DNA from: Verrucomicrobiales bacterium
GTDB taxonomy: Bacteria; Verrucomicrobiota; Verrucomicrobiia; Verrucomicrobiales; DEV007
Assembly: GCA_029213005.1 (NCBI GenBank)
Contig: JARGPI010000008.1
Location: 124,001 to 188,000 of the forward strand
DNA length: 64,000 nucleotides
Direction of reading: 5' to 3'
This document shows positions 35,377-44,454 of this stretch, one piece after another. The notes under the pieces were generated by a model. It searched no databases, had not been told where the DNA came from, and saw nothing but the letters and a program-made list of their open reading frames with translations. The translations under genes were made by a program, and so were the position numbers. Numbering within the stretch: position 1 is the first letter of the stretch; each line of letters starts with the position of its first letter.

Positions 35377-36666
35377 TTAAATAATCATTCCTGCGGCGAC
35401 CGTTTCATTGGTTTGCAGGTCTATCAACACAAAACTTCCCGTTGTTCGGTTTCTCCGATAACTATCAAAAAGCAATGGAGCTGACGTTCTGATCGAAACC
35501 CGGCCAATCTCATTCAAACCAAAATCCGAATCGTCTTCGATTTTATGTAGATTGTTGATGTTGATTTTATAGCGAACTTCCTGAACCACTGCCTTCACTT
35601 CTTTAGTCGTGTGCCGAAGATAGTACTTCCCTTTCGGTATCAAATTCTTCTCTTCGGAAAACCAGCAAATCATCGCCTCGATTTCCTGACTTTTCTGGGG
35701 AGGATTGTTTACTTTCACAATCATGTCTCCACGACTGACATCCACATTGTTCTCCAAAGTAATAGTACTACTTAAAGGAGCGAAAGTTTCAGCCTGAGGC
35801 CCACTGAAGTCTTCGATCGATTTGATCTTTGATTTGAATCCTGACGGCTCAATCACTACTTCATCACCAGGTCTAAAAACGCCACCTGCGACTCGACCAG
35901 CGTAACCTCTGAAATCATGGTACTCATCGGAATGTGGCCTAATCACCCACTGAACCGGGAACCTTGCTTCCACATGATTCTGATCGGTACCAATATAGAC
36001 ATGTTCCAAATGATATAACATCGTCGGCCCGGCATACCAGGGCATATTCTTCGATTGATCTACCACGTTATCCCCTTTCAGAGCGCTGATAGGGATCGGA
36101 GTCAGGTCCACGATATTATCCAGTCTCGAAGCGAAAGTTTTAAATTGATCCACGATCTTGTTGAACGCGCTTTCTTCGTAATCAACCAAATCCATCTTGT
36201 TCACCGCAAGGATAACGTGACGAATCCTCAGAAGGTTTGCAATAAAGGCATGGCGCATCGTTTGCTCAATCACTCCATGACGTGCATCCACCAGGATAAT
36301 CGCCAGGTTTGCGGTCGACGCTCCGGTCACCATATTCCGGGTGTACTGGATGTGACCCGGCGTGTCTGCAATAATAAACTTACGCTTCGGTGTTGCGAAA
36401 TAACGATAGGCCACATCAATCGTGATCCCCTGCTCTCGCTCCGCCCGGAGACCGTCGGTGAGCAATGCGAGGTTCACATTCTCATCTCCCCGACTTTTCG
36501 AAGTTTTCTCGACCGCTTCGATTTGGTCATCGAAGGTATTCTTTGAATCATATAGCAGACGACCAATCAGAGTTGACTTCCCGTCGTCAACACTTCCGGC
36601 AGTCGTAAACCGGAGGAGGTCCATATCGAGGTAACCTTCTGTAGAAAATGTTTCTTCTTCCATCAT
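35377..36666 (-). CDS. cysN: Sulfate adenylyltransferase subunit 1 (GTPase)
   Basis: With the start at ATG 36666 (MMEEETFSTEG) the protein has 429 residues; a longer frame would overlap cysD and is rejected. GTPase motifs are intact: SVDDGKSTLIGRLLYDSK (G1), DTPGHIQYTRNM (G3) and NKMDLVD (G4). CysN hydrolyses GTP to drive formation of adenosine phosphosulfate (APS) by CysD. It ends after the EF-Tu-like beta domains and has no fused APS kinase, so CysC must come from elsewhere. Order on the minus strand is cysH-cysD-cysN, with 34 bases between cysD and cysN. Confidence 0.96.
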   Translation of the reverse strand: MMEEETFSTEGYLDMDLLRFTTAGSVDDGKSTLIGRLLYDSKNTFDDQIEAVEKTSKSRGDENVNLALLTDGLRAEREQGITIDVAYRYFATPKRKFIIADTPGHIQYTRNMVTGASTANLAIILVDARHGVIEQTMRHAFIANLLRIRHVILAVNKMDLVDYEESAFNKIVDQFKTFASRLDNIVDLTPIPISALKGDNVVDQSKNMPWYAGPTMLYHLEHVYIGTDQNHVEARFPVQWVIRPHSDEYHDFRGYAGRVAGGVFRPGDEVVIEPSGFKSKIKSIEDFSGPQAETFAPLSSTITLENNVDVSRGDMIVKVNNPPQKSQEIEAMICWFSEEKNLIPKGKYYLRHTTKEVKAVVQEVRYKININNLHKIEDDSDFGLNEIGRVSIRTSAPLLFDSYRRNRTTGSFVLIDLQTNETVAAGMII

Positions 36667-36700
36667 AATAATATCTATTAGTTTGTTGGTAGCTGAAGGC

Positions 36701-37621
36701 CTAGAAATACCCTTCTTTTTTGCGGTCTTCCATTGCGGTCTCGGACCGTTTATCGTCGGCTCTGGTGCCTCGCTCAGTTTCCCGGGCCGAAGCAACCTCC
36801 TGAATAATCTTATCCAGATCATCTGCGTCAGACAGGACAGCACCGGTGCAGGTCATGTCTCCAATCGTGCGAAAGCGAACCTGAAGCGTTTCCACCTTCT
36901 CTCCCGGTTGGGGCTGGACGATCTCGGAGGTGGCAAGCATTGCACCGTTTCGATGAACCACTTCGCGTGTGTGGGCGAAGTAGAGATTCGGCAAAGGAAT
37001 CTCCTCAGCTTTGATATATTGCCAGACATCCATCTCCGTCCAGTTGGACAGCGGGAAAATACGGAAATGTTCACCGTGGTGTTTCCGGCCATTAAAAATA
37101 TTCCAAAGCTCAGGGCGCTGATTCTTGGGATCCCACTGGCCAAAATCATCACGATGGGAAAAGAAACGCTCTTTGGCCCGCGCCTTCTCTTCATCGCGAC
37201 GACCACCGCCCAGTGCCGCATCGTACTGCTGCTCTTCAAGACACTCCAGAAGTGTGACCGTTTGGAGTGCGTTTCGGCTGGCATTCGCCCCCTTCTCCTC
37301 AATCGCAGTTCCCTTATCGATCGAGTCCTGCACCAACCCCACTACGAGATCAGCCCGCAGCTCCTCAGCGTAGTTATCGCGATACTGAATGGTCTCTTCA
37401 AAGTTATGTCCGGTATCCACATGGAGAAGTGGGAAGGGCAACTTCGCCGGGAAAAACGCCTTACGGGCAAGATGAGCCATGACTATCGAATCTTTCCCCC
37501 CGGAAAATAGCAGCGCCGGTTTTTCAAACTGCGCTGCGGTTTCACGAAGAATATAGATAGCTTCGGATTCAAGCTGCCTGAGATGATTGACCCGATATGA
37601 CGGGATCTGATTGTCTTCCAT
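36701..37621 (-). CDS. cysD: Sulfate adenylyltransferase subunit 2
   Basis: The 306-residue catalytic subunit of ATP sulfurylase. PP-loop LLFSGGKDSIVMAHLARKAF (residues 42-61) and the conserved VDTGHNFEETIQYRD, LGGGRRDEEKARAKERFFS and NWTEMDVWQYI are all present. It makes APS from sulfate and ATP together with CysN. Length and motifs are standard (E. coli 302). The APS feeds both reduction to sulfide by CysH and, as PAPS, the sulfotransferases near 13-15 kb. Confidence 0.97.
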   Translation of the reverse strand: MEDNQIPSYRVNHLRQLESEAIYILRETAAQFEKPALLFSGGKDSIVMAHLARKAFFPAKLPFPLLHVDTGHNFEETIQYRDNYAEELRADLVVGLVQDSIDKGTAIEEKGANASRNALQTVTLLECLEEQQYDAALGGGRRDEEKARAKERFFSHRDDFGQWDPKNQRPELWNIFNGRKHHGEHFRIFPLSNWTEMDVWQYIKAEEIPLPNLYFAHTREVVHRNGAMLATSEIVQPQPGEKVETLQVRFRTIGDMTCTGAVLSDADDLDKIIQEVASARETERGTRADDKRSETAMEDRKKEGYF

Positions 37622-37710
37622 AGTCGGTTTAATGGTATATTTCTTTAAAATTTATAGTGCCTATCGGTGGTGCATACACGTCGATTACTCAGCAAATTAG
37701 TATCTGGATT

Positions 37711-38544
37711 TTAGATCTGGAAATCCACGTCTTCGTTAAGTCCACATTCCCGCTTTAGACCAAAGAAACGCGTGTCCTCGGCGGTCATGCCATCGGTTAA
37801 CTTGCGGGTCGTCGGCCAGTCACCGATTGAAACATACCCTTCGTCCCAAAGGGGATGATAGGGTAACTTATTGTCTACTAAATACATTCCAACATCCATA
37901 TCGGTCCAGTTCACGATCGGATGGATTTTGACTCTCCCTCGCTGGGAAACCACCACCGGCATTTTCTCGCGGGTGCTGCTCTGCTGACGTCGCAGACCAC
38001 TGAACAATGCGTCGATATTCAGGTCATCGAGAGCCCGGTTCATCGGCTCGACTTTATTCATGTCGTTATACTGCTTGATACCGTCGACGCCCCTCTCCCA
38101 CAACTTTCCATACTTGGCCTCCTGCCAGGCCGGGGTTACCGGGTTGCTGTAGACCTGAAGATTTAAATTCAACCTTTCCGTCAGCTCGTCAATAAAACGA
38201 TAGGTTTCAGTGAACAGATAACCGGTATCGATCAAAATCACCGGAATGTCCGGGTAAAGTTGGGTCAGCATGTGAAGCGAAACCGCAGACTGAGCCCCGA
38301 AACTGGAACTCATCGCAATCTTGCCGGGGAAGTTTTCAAGCCCCCAGGCGATTCTCTCCTGTGGCGTCAGCTCTTCGAGCCGCCGGGCCTCTTCCTGCAA
38401 ATCGATTCCGTATCGTTCTTCTATGCTTCCCATCGAACTGACCGGGACTGCTGCATTTTTCGAACCAGAAGACTTCTTCGACGCCACTCTCTTCGGTGAC
38501 TTCGATGATTTCTTCTTTTTTGAAATTGTTGAGGCTTTTGACAT
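37711..38544 (-). CDS. cysH: Phosphoadenylyl-sulfate (PAPS) reductase
   Basis: From ATG 38544 the product is 277 residues. It opens with a Lys/Ser-rich extension of ~38 residues ([15 protein letters not shown]...), absent from typical CysH and possibly disordered. The reductase core follows: [16 protein letters not shown] (PP-loop variant), [24 protein letters not shown], and the catalytic cysteine in the C-terminal RECGL. The CC...CxxC iron-sulfur motif of APS reductases is missing, so PAPS is the likely substrate and an APS kinase is required. It lies 89 bases upstream of cysD. Confidence 0.94.
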   Translation of the reverse strand: MSKASTISKKKKSSKSPKRVASKKSSGSKNAAVPVSSMGSIEERYGIDLQEEARRLEELTPQERIAWGLENFPGKIAMSSSFGAQSAVSLHMLTQLYPDIPVILIDTGYLFTETYRFIDELTERLNLNLQVYSNPVTPAWQEAKYGKLWERGVDGIKQYNDMNKVEPMNRALDDLNIDALFSGLRRQQSSTREKMPVVVSQRGRVKIHPIVNWTDMDVGMYLVDNKLPYHPLWDEGYVSIGDWPTTRKLTDGMTAEDTRFFGLKRECGLNEDVDFQI

Positions 38545-38669
38545 TTTATTCACCCAAATCCTGATCGGAATAGTCGAGTTTATAGACAGCGGTAAATGAA
38601 CTCCTGTTTTCTAAAAGGTCAAACACCTTTTTAATGGAGAATATACGGAACCGTTAACTGCTGCGACAT

Positions 38670-39344
38670 TCAGCTGTCCCGAAGCTTTGAAAGAACTAAA
38701 ACCAGCTCGCGCGGCTCGGCGCGCTCTTCATAGTTGACGCTGGTAAAGGCGAAGCGAATCTGCCCATCGCGATCCACGACGTAAGTAGCGGCAAGAGGCA
38801 GCTCGTAATTCAAATCACCGTTGAATTCATTGATCTTCAGACCAAAACCTTCATAGATTTTTTTGATCTCCCGCGCGATGGGGTGAACGAGCCCATATTT
38901 CGCGGCGACTTTGTTGCCACGATCGCAAAGGTCCTCAAAAGCCGCGTCAGCAACGGGCTCGAAGCGATTTATCACCTGAGGACTCAATGCTAAAATCATC
39001 GCCCCGGAGGAGCGGTACTGCGGCAACGTGCTGAGAAGTTCCTGAAATTCCAAATTGCAATACGGACACCATGTTCCGCGGTAAAAACTAAGGATCACCG
39101 GTCCGTTTTTCAATTTTTCACTCAATTGAATTTCGCTCCCGTCCTCTTTCGGAAGCACAAAATCCGGAGCGGCATCCCCCTCTTTGGCGCATCTCGACAG
39201 GATTCCGGACCGGAGCAACTCTTCGGTCTTCTGCGCGAAAATCCGCTTAATTTCAGCCGGATAATCACTGGCGTGCTCTTGACTCCACTCCGCGATTTTT
39301 TCGCGCAGTGTTGGGCCCTCCATCTCACTTTCGAATGTTGTCAT
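38670..39344 (-). CDS. Peroxiredoxin-like (AhpC/TSA) family protein
   Basis: With the start at ATG 39344 (MTTFESEMEG) the product has 224 residues. The thioredoxin-fold core has FYRGTWCPYCNLEF with a CxxC pair at the peroxidatic site, preceded by APDFVLPKEDGSEIQLSE. This matches the peroxiredoxin-like group that keeps WCPYC rather than the usual TxxC motif. It probably reduces peroxides or thiols in the cytoplasm. It is downstream of nothing on its strand and divergent from a sulfatase; a role in protecting sulfur metabolism is only a guess. Confidence 0.85.
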   Translation of the reverse strand: MTTFESEMEGPTLREKIAEWSQEHASDYPAEIKRIFAQKTEELLRSGILSRCAKEGDAAPDFVLPKEDGSEIQLSEKLKNGPVILSFYRGTWCPYCNLEFQELLSTLPQYRSSGAMILALSPQVINRFEPVADAAFEDLCDRGNKVAAKYGLVHPIAREIKKIYEGFGLKINEFNGDLNYELPLAATYVVDRDGQIRFAFTSVNYEERAEPRELVLVLSKLRDS

Positions 39345-39487
39345 CTCAATTTCCAATCCGGTAATCAGTCGTGCACCACGCCCCACCACTTACGCCTCAG
39401 CGTGAATACGTTTGCCGGGAGCTTTCGGAATCCGCAAGCATTTGGTTGATTTCGTGAGTTATTCGGAGACGTACCACCGACCATCTT

Positions 39488-40879
39488 ATGAAAAGCTCCT
39501 CGATTATCTCAGCACTACTGCTGTTCTGCTTCACCCTGTCGGCTAACGACGGGAAACCGAATGTCATTTATATTCTCGCTGATGACCTTGGGATCGGAGA
39601 TCTCGGTTGTTATGGGCAGAAGAAACTCAAAACGCCAAACATCGACCGGATCGCGACAGAAGGCATTCGCTTTACGAGCCATTATTCGGGAAACACCGTC
39701 TGCTCCCCGACCCGGGCAGTCATTATGACCGGCCAACACCCCGGAAAAGTGCATTGCCGGGGCAATGGGGATGAAGATGCCTTTGCTCTCGATCCGGAAA
39801 TGACCACCCTCCCCCGTCTTTTTAAAAACGCAGGATATGCCACGGGAGCCTACGGTAAGTGGGGGCTTGGCACCACCAGCAAACAGGGTGCCTCCAATCC
39901 CCTCACCCATGGTTTTGACCGCTTCAGCGGTTGGAAAAGCCAAAGGATTGCCCACACCTATTATCCTAATTTTATCATTCGGGACGGGAAAGAAATCCCA
40001 CTGGAAGAAGGAACTTTTGTTCACGATTTGATTATGAAAGATGCCTTCCAGTTCATCGAGGATTCTGTCAGCGAGGAAAAGCCCTTCTTTTGTTATATTC
40101 CCACTGCAGTCCCGCACGCCGCGATGCATGCCCCGAAGGAACTTCACGAGAAATGGCGAAAAATCTTTCCCGAATTTGATGATGTGATTGGGAAATACGG
40201 TGCCGGCTCCGAAGACAAATGCCCTCCCGTCCAAAACCCCATCGCAGGTTTCGCGGCGATGATGGAAAACCTCGACAATCAAATCGGAGATCTTCTCGAC
40301 ATGCTAAAGGAACTGAAAATCGATGAAAATACCATCGTGCTCTTTTCCAGCGACAACGGCGCCCATAAAGAAGGCGGTCACAAACCGGAATTCTGGGACT
40401 CGAACGGCCCCTACCGGGGGATCAAGCGCGACCTCTACGAAGGCGGAATCCACACCCCGTTCCTCGCCCGCTGGCCGGGAAAAATCGCGCCCGGCAGTGT
40501 CAGCGAACACATCAGCGCCCACTGGGATATACTCCCCACGATGGCTGAGTTGATTGGACAACCCGTTCCACCGCAAAGTGACGGCCTTTCGATGATCCCT
40601 TCCTTTCTGGGAAATCCCGACCAGCAGAAGGCACACGACTTTCTCTATTTTGAGTTTATCAAAGGAAAAGCCCCCACCTACACGACCCGCGCTCTTCGCC
40701 AGGGAAATTGGAAAGCGGTGCAACGGAGTGAGAAAGACCGGGGCCTGAAATTTCTGCCCGTGGAATTGTATGACTTATCAACCGACATCGGCGAAAAAAA
40801 CAACGTCGCAAAGAAGCACCCCGAGATGGTGGATCGGCTTAAAAAGTTGATGGACAACGCTCACACACCACTGCCTTAA
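39488..40879 (+). CDS. Secreted sulfatase, formylglycine type
   Basis: The 463-residue protein has a signal peptide (about 1-21) and motif VCSPTRAVIMTGQHPGK, with Cys72 as the formylglycine precursor (C-x-P-T-R, a tolerated variant of C-x-P-S-R). YILADDLGIGDLGCYG gives the metal-site aspartates, and VLFSSDNGAHKEGGH the remaining ligands. It is clearly related to the other sulfatase, 4.5 kb away, but too different to be a recent duplicate. Probably periplasmic or lipid-anchored hydrolysis of a sulfated glycan. Confidence 0.93.
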   Translation: MKSSSIISALLLFCFTLSANDGKPNVIYILADDLGIGDLGCYGQKKLKTPNIDRIATEGIRFTSHYSGNTVCSPTRAVIMTGQHPGKVHCRGNGDEDAFALDPEMTTLPRLFKNAGYATGAYGKWGLGTTSKQGASNPLTHGFDRFSGWKSQRIAHTYYPNFIIRDGKEIPLEEGTFVHDLIMKDAFQFIEDSVSEEKPFFCYIPTAVPHAAMHAPKELHEKWRKIFPEFDDVIGKYGAGSEDKCPPVQNPIAGFAAMMENLDNQIGDLLDMLKELKIDENTIVLFSSDNGAHKEGGHKPEFWDSNGPYRGIKRDLYEGGIHTPFLARWPGKIAPGSVSEHISAHWDILPTMAELIGQPVPPQSDGLSMIPSFLGNPDQQKAHDFLYFEFIKGKAPTYTTRALRQGNWKAVQRSEKDRGLKFLPVELYDLSTDIGEKNNVAKKHPEMVDRLKKLMDNAHTPLP

Positions 40880-40890
40880 CTTTTTCCGAT

Positions 40891-40925
40891 TGTACCCTAT
40901 ACAATTCCGCGCTGTACAGGGTACA
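40891..40925. repeat. 22-bp-phased TGTAC repeat, locus C (inverted pair)
   Basis: TGTACCCTATACA (40891-40903) and TGTACAGGGTACA (40913-40925), start to start 22 bases apart and in opposite orientation. They lie 12 bases after the sulfatase stop and about 54 bases before deoC. As RNA they could fold into a 13-pair stem with one G-U-type position, but no T run follows. Confidence 0.85.
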
Positions 40926-40978
40926 ATATCGAAAAAGACCACGCGCCAATCTAACTACGCCGATTTCCCGCTTAGCCC

Positions 40979-41902
40979 ATGAAAAGTAAATCACCGGATC
41001 CACCCCGCTACGACATCTCGAAATCCCCACCCGTCGATCAGGTCGGGGTCGCGGAACGGGCAAAACGGTTCACTACCCGCAGCATCAAAAACGAATGCAA
41101 ACGCTCCGGTTTGCAACTCGTGTTGAACATGATCGATCTCACCACTCTGGAAGGGGCCGATACCCCGAACAAGGTGAAGCAACTCTGTTACAAGGCGAAC
41201 CATTTACACGACTCCATCCCGGGTTTACCGACCACGGCCGCTGTGTGCGTTTATCCCACTCTCGTCAAGACCGCCCGCAAAGCCCTCGGAAAATCCAGCC
41301 CGGTTAAAATCGCATCTGTCGCCACCGCTTTCCCTTCCGGCCAGGGCTATCTTGATCTGAAGCTGGAAGAAACCAAGCGCGCCGTTGGTGATGGCGCCGA
41401 TGAGATCGATATGGTGATTTCGCGCGGCAAATTCCTCTCCGGAGACTACGACTATGTCTTCGATGAGATCGCCGCCGTTAAAAAAGCCTGTGGAAAAGCG
41501 AGGTTGAAAGTGATTCTCGAAACCGGCGAACTGGGCACCCTCGACAACGTGAGGCGGGCCAGTGATATCGCGATTCATGCCGGTGCGGACTTCATCAAAA
41601 CTTCGACCGGAAAAATATCATCTGCCGCTACAATCCCAATTACTCTCGTAATGCTCCTCGCGATCCGTGACCACTACTATAAAACCGGCCAGATGATTGG
41701 AATGAAACCCGCCGGGGGAATCTCCAATGCAAAACTGGCCCTTCACTATCTCGTCATGGTAAAAGAAACGGTGGGGCCCGAATGGCTCACCAACGAATGG
41801 TTTCGCTTTGGCGCCAGCAGCCTCGCCAATGATGTATTGATGCAGATCGCGAAACTGGAAGACGGCCACTACCAGGCTTCCCGGTATTTTTCAAAGGACT
41901 AA
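40979..41902 (+). CDS. deoC: Deoxyribose-phosphate aldolase
   Basis: The 307-residue protein cleaves 2-deoxyribose 5-phosphate to acetaldehyde and glyceraldehyde 3-phosphate. Class I aldolase motifs are present: EIDMVISRGKFLSG, VKVILETGEL-like LKVILETGELG, and the Schiff-base lysine in DFIKTSTGKIS. It carries an N-terminal extension of ~40 residues relative to E. coli DeoC (259), as in many PVC and eukaryotic forms. Twelve bases separate it from an aldehyde dehydrogenase, a sensible sink for the acetaldehyde. Confidence 0.95.
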   Translation: MKSKSPDPPRYDISKSPPVDQVGVAERAKRFTTRSIKNECKRSGLQLVLNMIDLTTLEGADTPNKVKQLCYKANHLHDSIPGLPTTAAVCVYPTLVKTARKALGKSSPVKIASVATAFPSGQGYLDLKLEETKRAVGDGADEIDMVISRGKFLSGDYDYVFDEIAAVKKACGKARLKVILETGELGTLDNVRRASDIAIHAGADFIKTSTGKISSAATIPITLVMLLAIRDHYYKTGQMIGMKPAGGISNAKLALHYLVMVKETVGPEWLTNEWFRFGASSLANDVLMQIAKLEDGHYQASRYFSKD

Positions 41903-41914
41903 CCCATTTTCACT

Positions 41915-43360
41915 ATGTCAGATCCAAACGAATGGAACTACGCACCGGCACCCGAAGCCGCAAAGCAAGCCAGAATATCGGACCGTTATGCTCACTTTAT
42001 TAATGGTAAATGGGCCGACCCGAAGGAAGGTGAGTATTTTCAATCCACCAACCCCGCTACCGGGGAAAAACTTTCAGAAGTGGCTCTCGGAACCAAGCGC
42101 GACGTTAACGCTGCCGTCAAAGCCGCCCGGAATGCCTACGATAATGTGTGGAGCGGAATGAGCCCGCGCGAACGGGGAAAGTATATCTATCGCATCGCCC
42201 GACTCATTCAGGAGCGCGCCCGCGAATTTGCTATCATCGAAACGCTCGATGGCGGAAAACCGATCCGCGAATCAAGAGATATCGATGTCCCGCTCGCGGC
42301 AAACCATTTCTTCTACTACGCCGGCTGGGCCGACAAACTGGACTATGCATTTCCAAACCGGAAAGTCTCCTCACTGGGTGTCGCCGGTCAGGTAATTCCC
42401 TGGAACTTCCCCCTCCTCATGGCCGCGTGGAAAATCGCCCCGGCCCTCGCCACAGGTAATACCGTGGTATTGAAACCGGCGGAAACCACCTCCCTCACCG
42501 CGATGAAACTGGCGGAGATCATTGCGGATTCGGGCCTGCCGGATGGCGTCGTCAATATCGTGACCGGCATGGGGGAAACCGGGGCCCTTGTCGTCAATCA
42601 CGACGATGTCAACAAAGTCGCTTTCACGGGTTCAACCTCAGTAGGGAAACGCATCCAGAAATCAATTGCCGGAACCGATAAAAAGATCACCCTGGAACTC
42701 GGCGGCAAAGCGGCAAATATCATTCTCGAAGATGCCGCGATCGATCAAGCGGTCGAAGGCATCGTTAACGGAATTTATTTTAACCAGGGCCATGTCTGCT
42801 GCGCCGGCTCACGCCTTTTCGTTCAGGAATCGGTATATGACGAAGTTCTCTGGAAATTGAAACGGAGAATGGATACTCTCATCGTGGGCGACCCTCTCGA
42901 TAAAAACACTGATGTCGGAGCGATCAATTCCAAAGAGCAACTCGAAACGATACAAAGGTATTTGAAGGCAGGCGTCGATAACGGAGCGGAGATGTATCAA
43001 CCCGCCTGCGATCTTCCCGCTTCCGGAAACTGGTGCCCCCCGACCGTTTTCACCAACGTGGCTCAATCATCCATCATCGCGCAGGAAGAAATTTTCGGTC
43101 CGGTTCTCGCGGTGCAGACCTTTCGCACCGTCCCCGAAGCAATCGAGAAAGCGAACAACACACCCTACGGTTTATCAGCGGGGATCTGGTGCGACAAAGG
43201 CGCCCGGCTTTTCCAGATCAGCAACCAGCTTGAGGCCGGTGTCGTTTGGGGAAACACCTACAATCAATTTGATCCCACCTCGCCGTTCGGCGGATATAAA
43301 GAAAGTGGCTTTGGTCGCGAAGGAGGACTTCACGGACTTGCCGCCTACCTCGACATGTAG
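41915..43360 (+). CDS. Aldehyde dehydrogenase, active subunit of an ALDH16-like pair
   Basis: A 481-residue NAD(P)-dependent aldehyde dehydrogenase. GVAGQVIPWNFPLLMAAWKIAPAL and FTGSTSVGKRI shape the Rossmann fold, Glu of LELGGKAANII is the general base, and the nucleophile is in GHVCCAGSRLFV. FGPVLAVQTF and FGGYKESGFGREGG are standard. Linked 12 bases after deoC and 11 bases before a truncated second ALDH. The paired arrangement resembles ALDH16, in which an active and a degenerate ALDH domain are fused in one chain. Acetaldehyde from DeoC is the likely substrate. Confidence 0.93.
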   Translation: MSDPNEWNYAPAPEAAKQARISDRYAHFINGKWADPKEGEYFQSTNPATGEKLSEVALGTKRDVNAAVKAARNAYDNVWSGMSPRERGKYIYRIARLIQERAREFAIIETLDGGKPIRESRDIDVPLAANHFFYYAGWADKLDYAFPNRKVSSLGVAGQVIPWNFPLLMAAWKIAPALATGNTVVLKPAETTSLTAMKLAEIIADSGLPDGVVNIVTGMGETGALVVNHDDVNKVAFTGSTSVGKRIQKSIAGTDKKITLELGGKAANIILEDAAIDQAVEGIVNGIYFNQGHVCCAGSRLFVQESVYDEVLWKLKRRMDTLIVGDPLDKNTDVGAINSKEQLETIQRYLKAGVDNGAEMYQPACDLPASGNWCPPTVFTNVAQSSIIAQEEIFGPVLAVQTFRTVPEAIEKANNTPYGLSAGIWCDKGARLFQISNQLEAGVVWGNTYNQFDPTSPFGGYKESGFGREGGLHGLAAYLDM

Positions 43361-43371
43361 AGCCTAGCACT

Positions 43372-44247
43372 ATGAAACGACTCGAAGTTTTGAAAACCTA
43401 CAAACTATATATCGGAGGTCAGTTCCCCAGAACGGAATCCGGTCGCTATTACAGCCCGACCGGAGCTGATGGGCAATCTCTGGGAAACATCTGCCAGAGT
43501 TCCCGGAAAGATTTCAGAAACGCAGTGGTTGCCGCAAAAGGTGCACTGGGCGGCTGGGCTAGTCGCGCCGCTTTCAATCGCAGCCAGATTCTCTACCGGA
43601 TCGGCGAAATGCTGGAGGGCCGCAGCGCTCAGTTTGTCGACGAACTCATCAAACAGGGTAGTACGGAAGCCGATGCCCGGCAGGAAGTAGAAGATTCGGT
43701 CGATCGCTGCGTCTATTACGCTGGATGGTGCGACAAGTATCAGCAGGTCTTTTCTGCGGTGAATCCGGTTTCCAGCTCGCACTTTAACTTCTCAATTTAT
43801 GAACCGGTCGGGATCGTCGCTGCTATTGCACCGGAGGAAAAACCACTACTGGGCCTGCTCGGCACAGTACTCCCTATCATCGTCGGGGGAAACAGTTGCG
43901 TCGTCCTCGCGTCAGGCAATAGCCCGCTCTCCGCGATCACTCTCGCCGAAGTGCTCGCGACATCCGACTTGCCCGGGGGAGTCATCAACATTTTGACCGG
44001 CTTCCGCGAGGAGCTGCTCCCTTTTATGGTCAGCCACATGGAGGTAAACGCCTTTGTCGCTTCCGATCTTTCCGCCGAACACCTCAAAACCGCGAAAGAG
44101 GAATCGATTCACAACTTAAAACGGATCATCCATCACAAGGAGAATATTGCCGATTGCGAATCCCCCTACCCGATCCTGTCCACTCAGGAAGTCAAAACCA
44201 CGTGGCACCCCATCGAATCGAGTATTTCCGGGGGCGGCAAATACTAA
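43372..44247 (+). CDS. Truncated, probably catalytically inactive aldehyde dehydrogenase (ALDH16 second-domain-like)
   Basis: The 291-residue protein aligns to the N-terminal, NAD-binding half of aldehyde dehydrogenases (KLYIGGQFPRTESGRYY, EPVGIVAAIAPEEKPLLGLLGTVLP, SDLPGGVINILTG). It stops before the catalytic domain, so there is no nucleophilic cysteine. It does not look like a decayed copy of the gene in front: divergence is even, the start and ribosome context are normal, and it ends in a clean SGGGKY tail. ALDH16 proteins keep just such a pseudo-domain. I infer it partners the preceding enzyme structurally. Confidence 0.75.
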   Translation: MKRLEVLKTYKLYIGGQFPRTESGRYYSPTGADGQSLGNICQSSRKDFRNAVVAAKGALGGWASRAAFNRSQILYRIGEMLEGRSAQFVDELIKQGSTEADARQEVEDSVDRCVYYAGWCDKYQQVFSAVNPVSSSHFNFSIYEPVGIVAAIAPEEKPLLGLLGTVLPIIVGGNSCVVLASGNSPLSAITLAEVLATSDLPGGVINILTGFREELLPFMVSHMEVNAFVASDLSAEHLKTAKEESIHNLKRIIHHKENIADCESPYPILSTQEVKTTWHPIESSISGGGKY

Positions 44248-44260
44248 CCGACGCCTCTGG

Positions 44261-44348
44261 ATTAGTTTTTCTAATCCAAAGACGCGACCCTTACGCCCAT
44301 TTGTCTCCACCGTGAGCCAAGGGCCAGCGAAAGATTAGAAAAACTAAT
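44261..44348. repeat. Inverted pair of ATTAG-N5-CTAAT sites
   Basis: ATTAGTTTTTCTAAT (44261-44275) and its exact reverse complement ATTAGAAAAACTAAT (44334-44348). Each copy is itself a quasi-palindrome, ATTAG-N5-CTAAT. Start-to-start distance is 73 bases, close to seven helical turns. They lie between the ALDH pair and the first PQQ-like gene. They may be operator sites allowing DNA looping, or a long stem-loop. Confidence 0.6.
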
Positions 44349-44454
44349 TCGAGGGCAAAATACGCGAAAATCACGTTGCTTTGAAGAAAGCCGACTTCTA
44401 ATTTCCTGCGTAAACTATGGACCATCCGGCTCCTTCGTTTTGTTTTGTGTTAAC

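Noticed and set aside
40891..40925. TGTAC inverted pairs as simple terminators
   Set aside because: The inverted ones can fold, but no T run follows, and two of five loci are direct repeats that cannot form the hairpin although spacing is the same.
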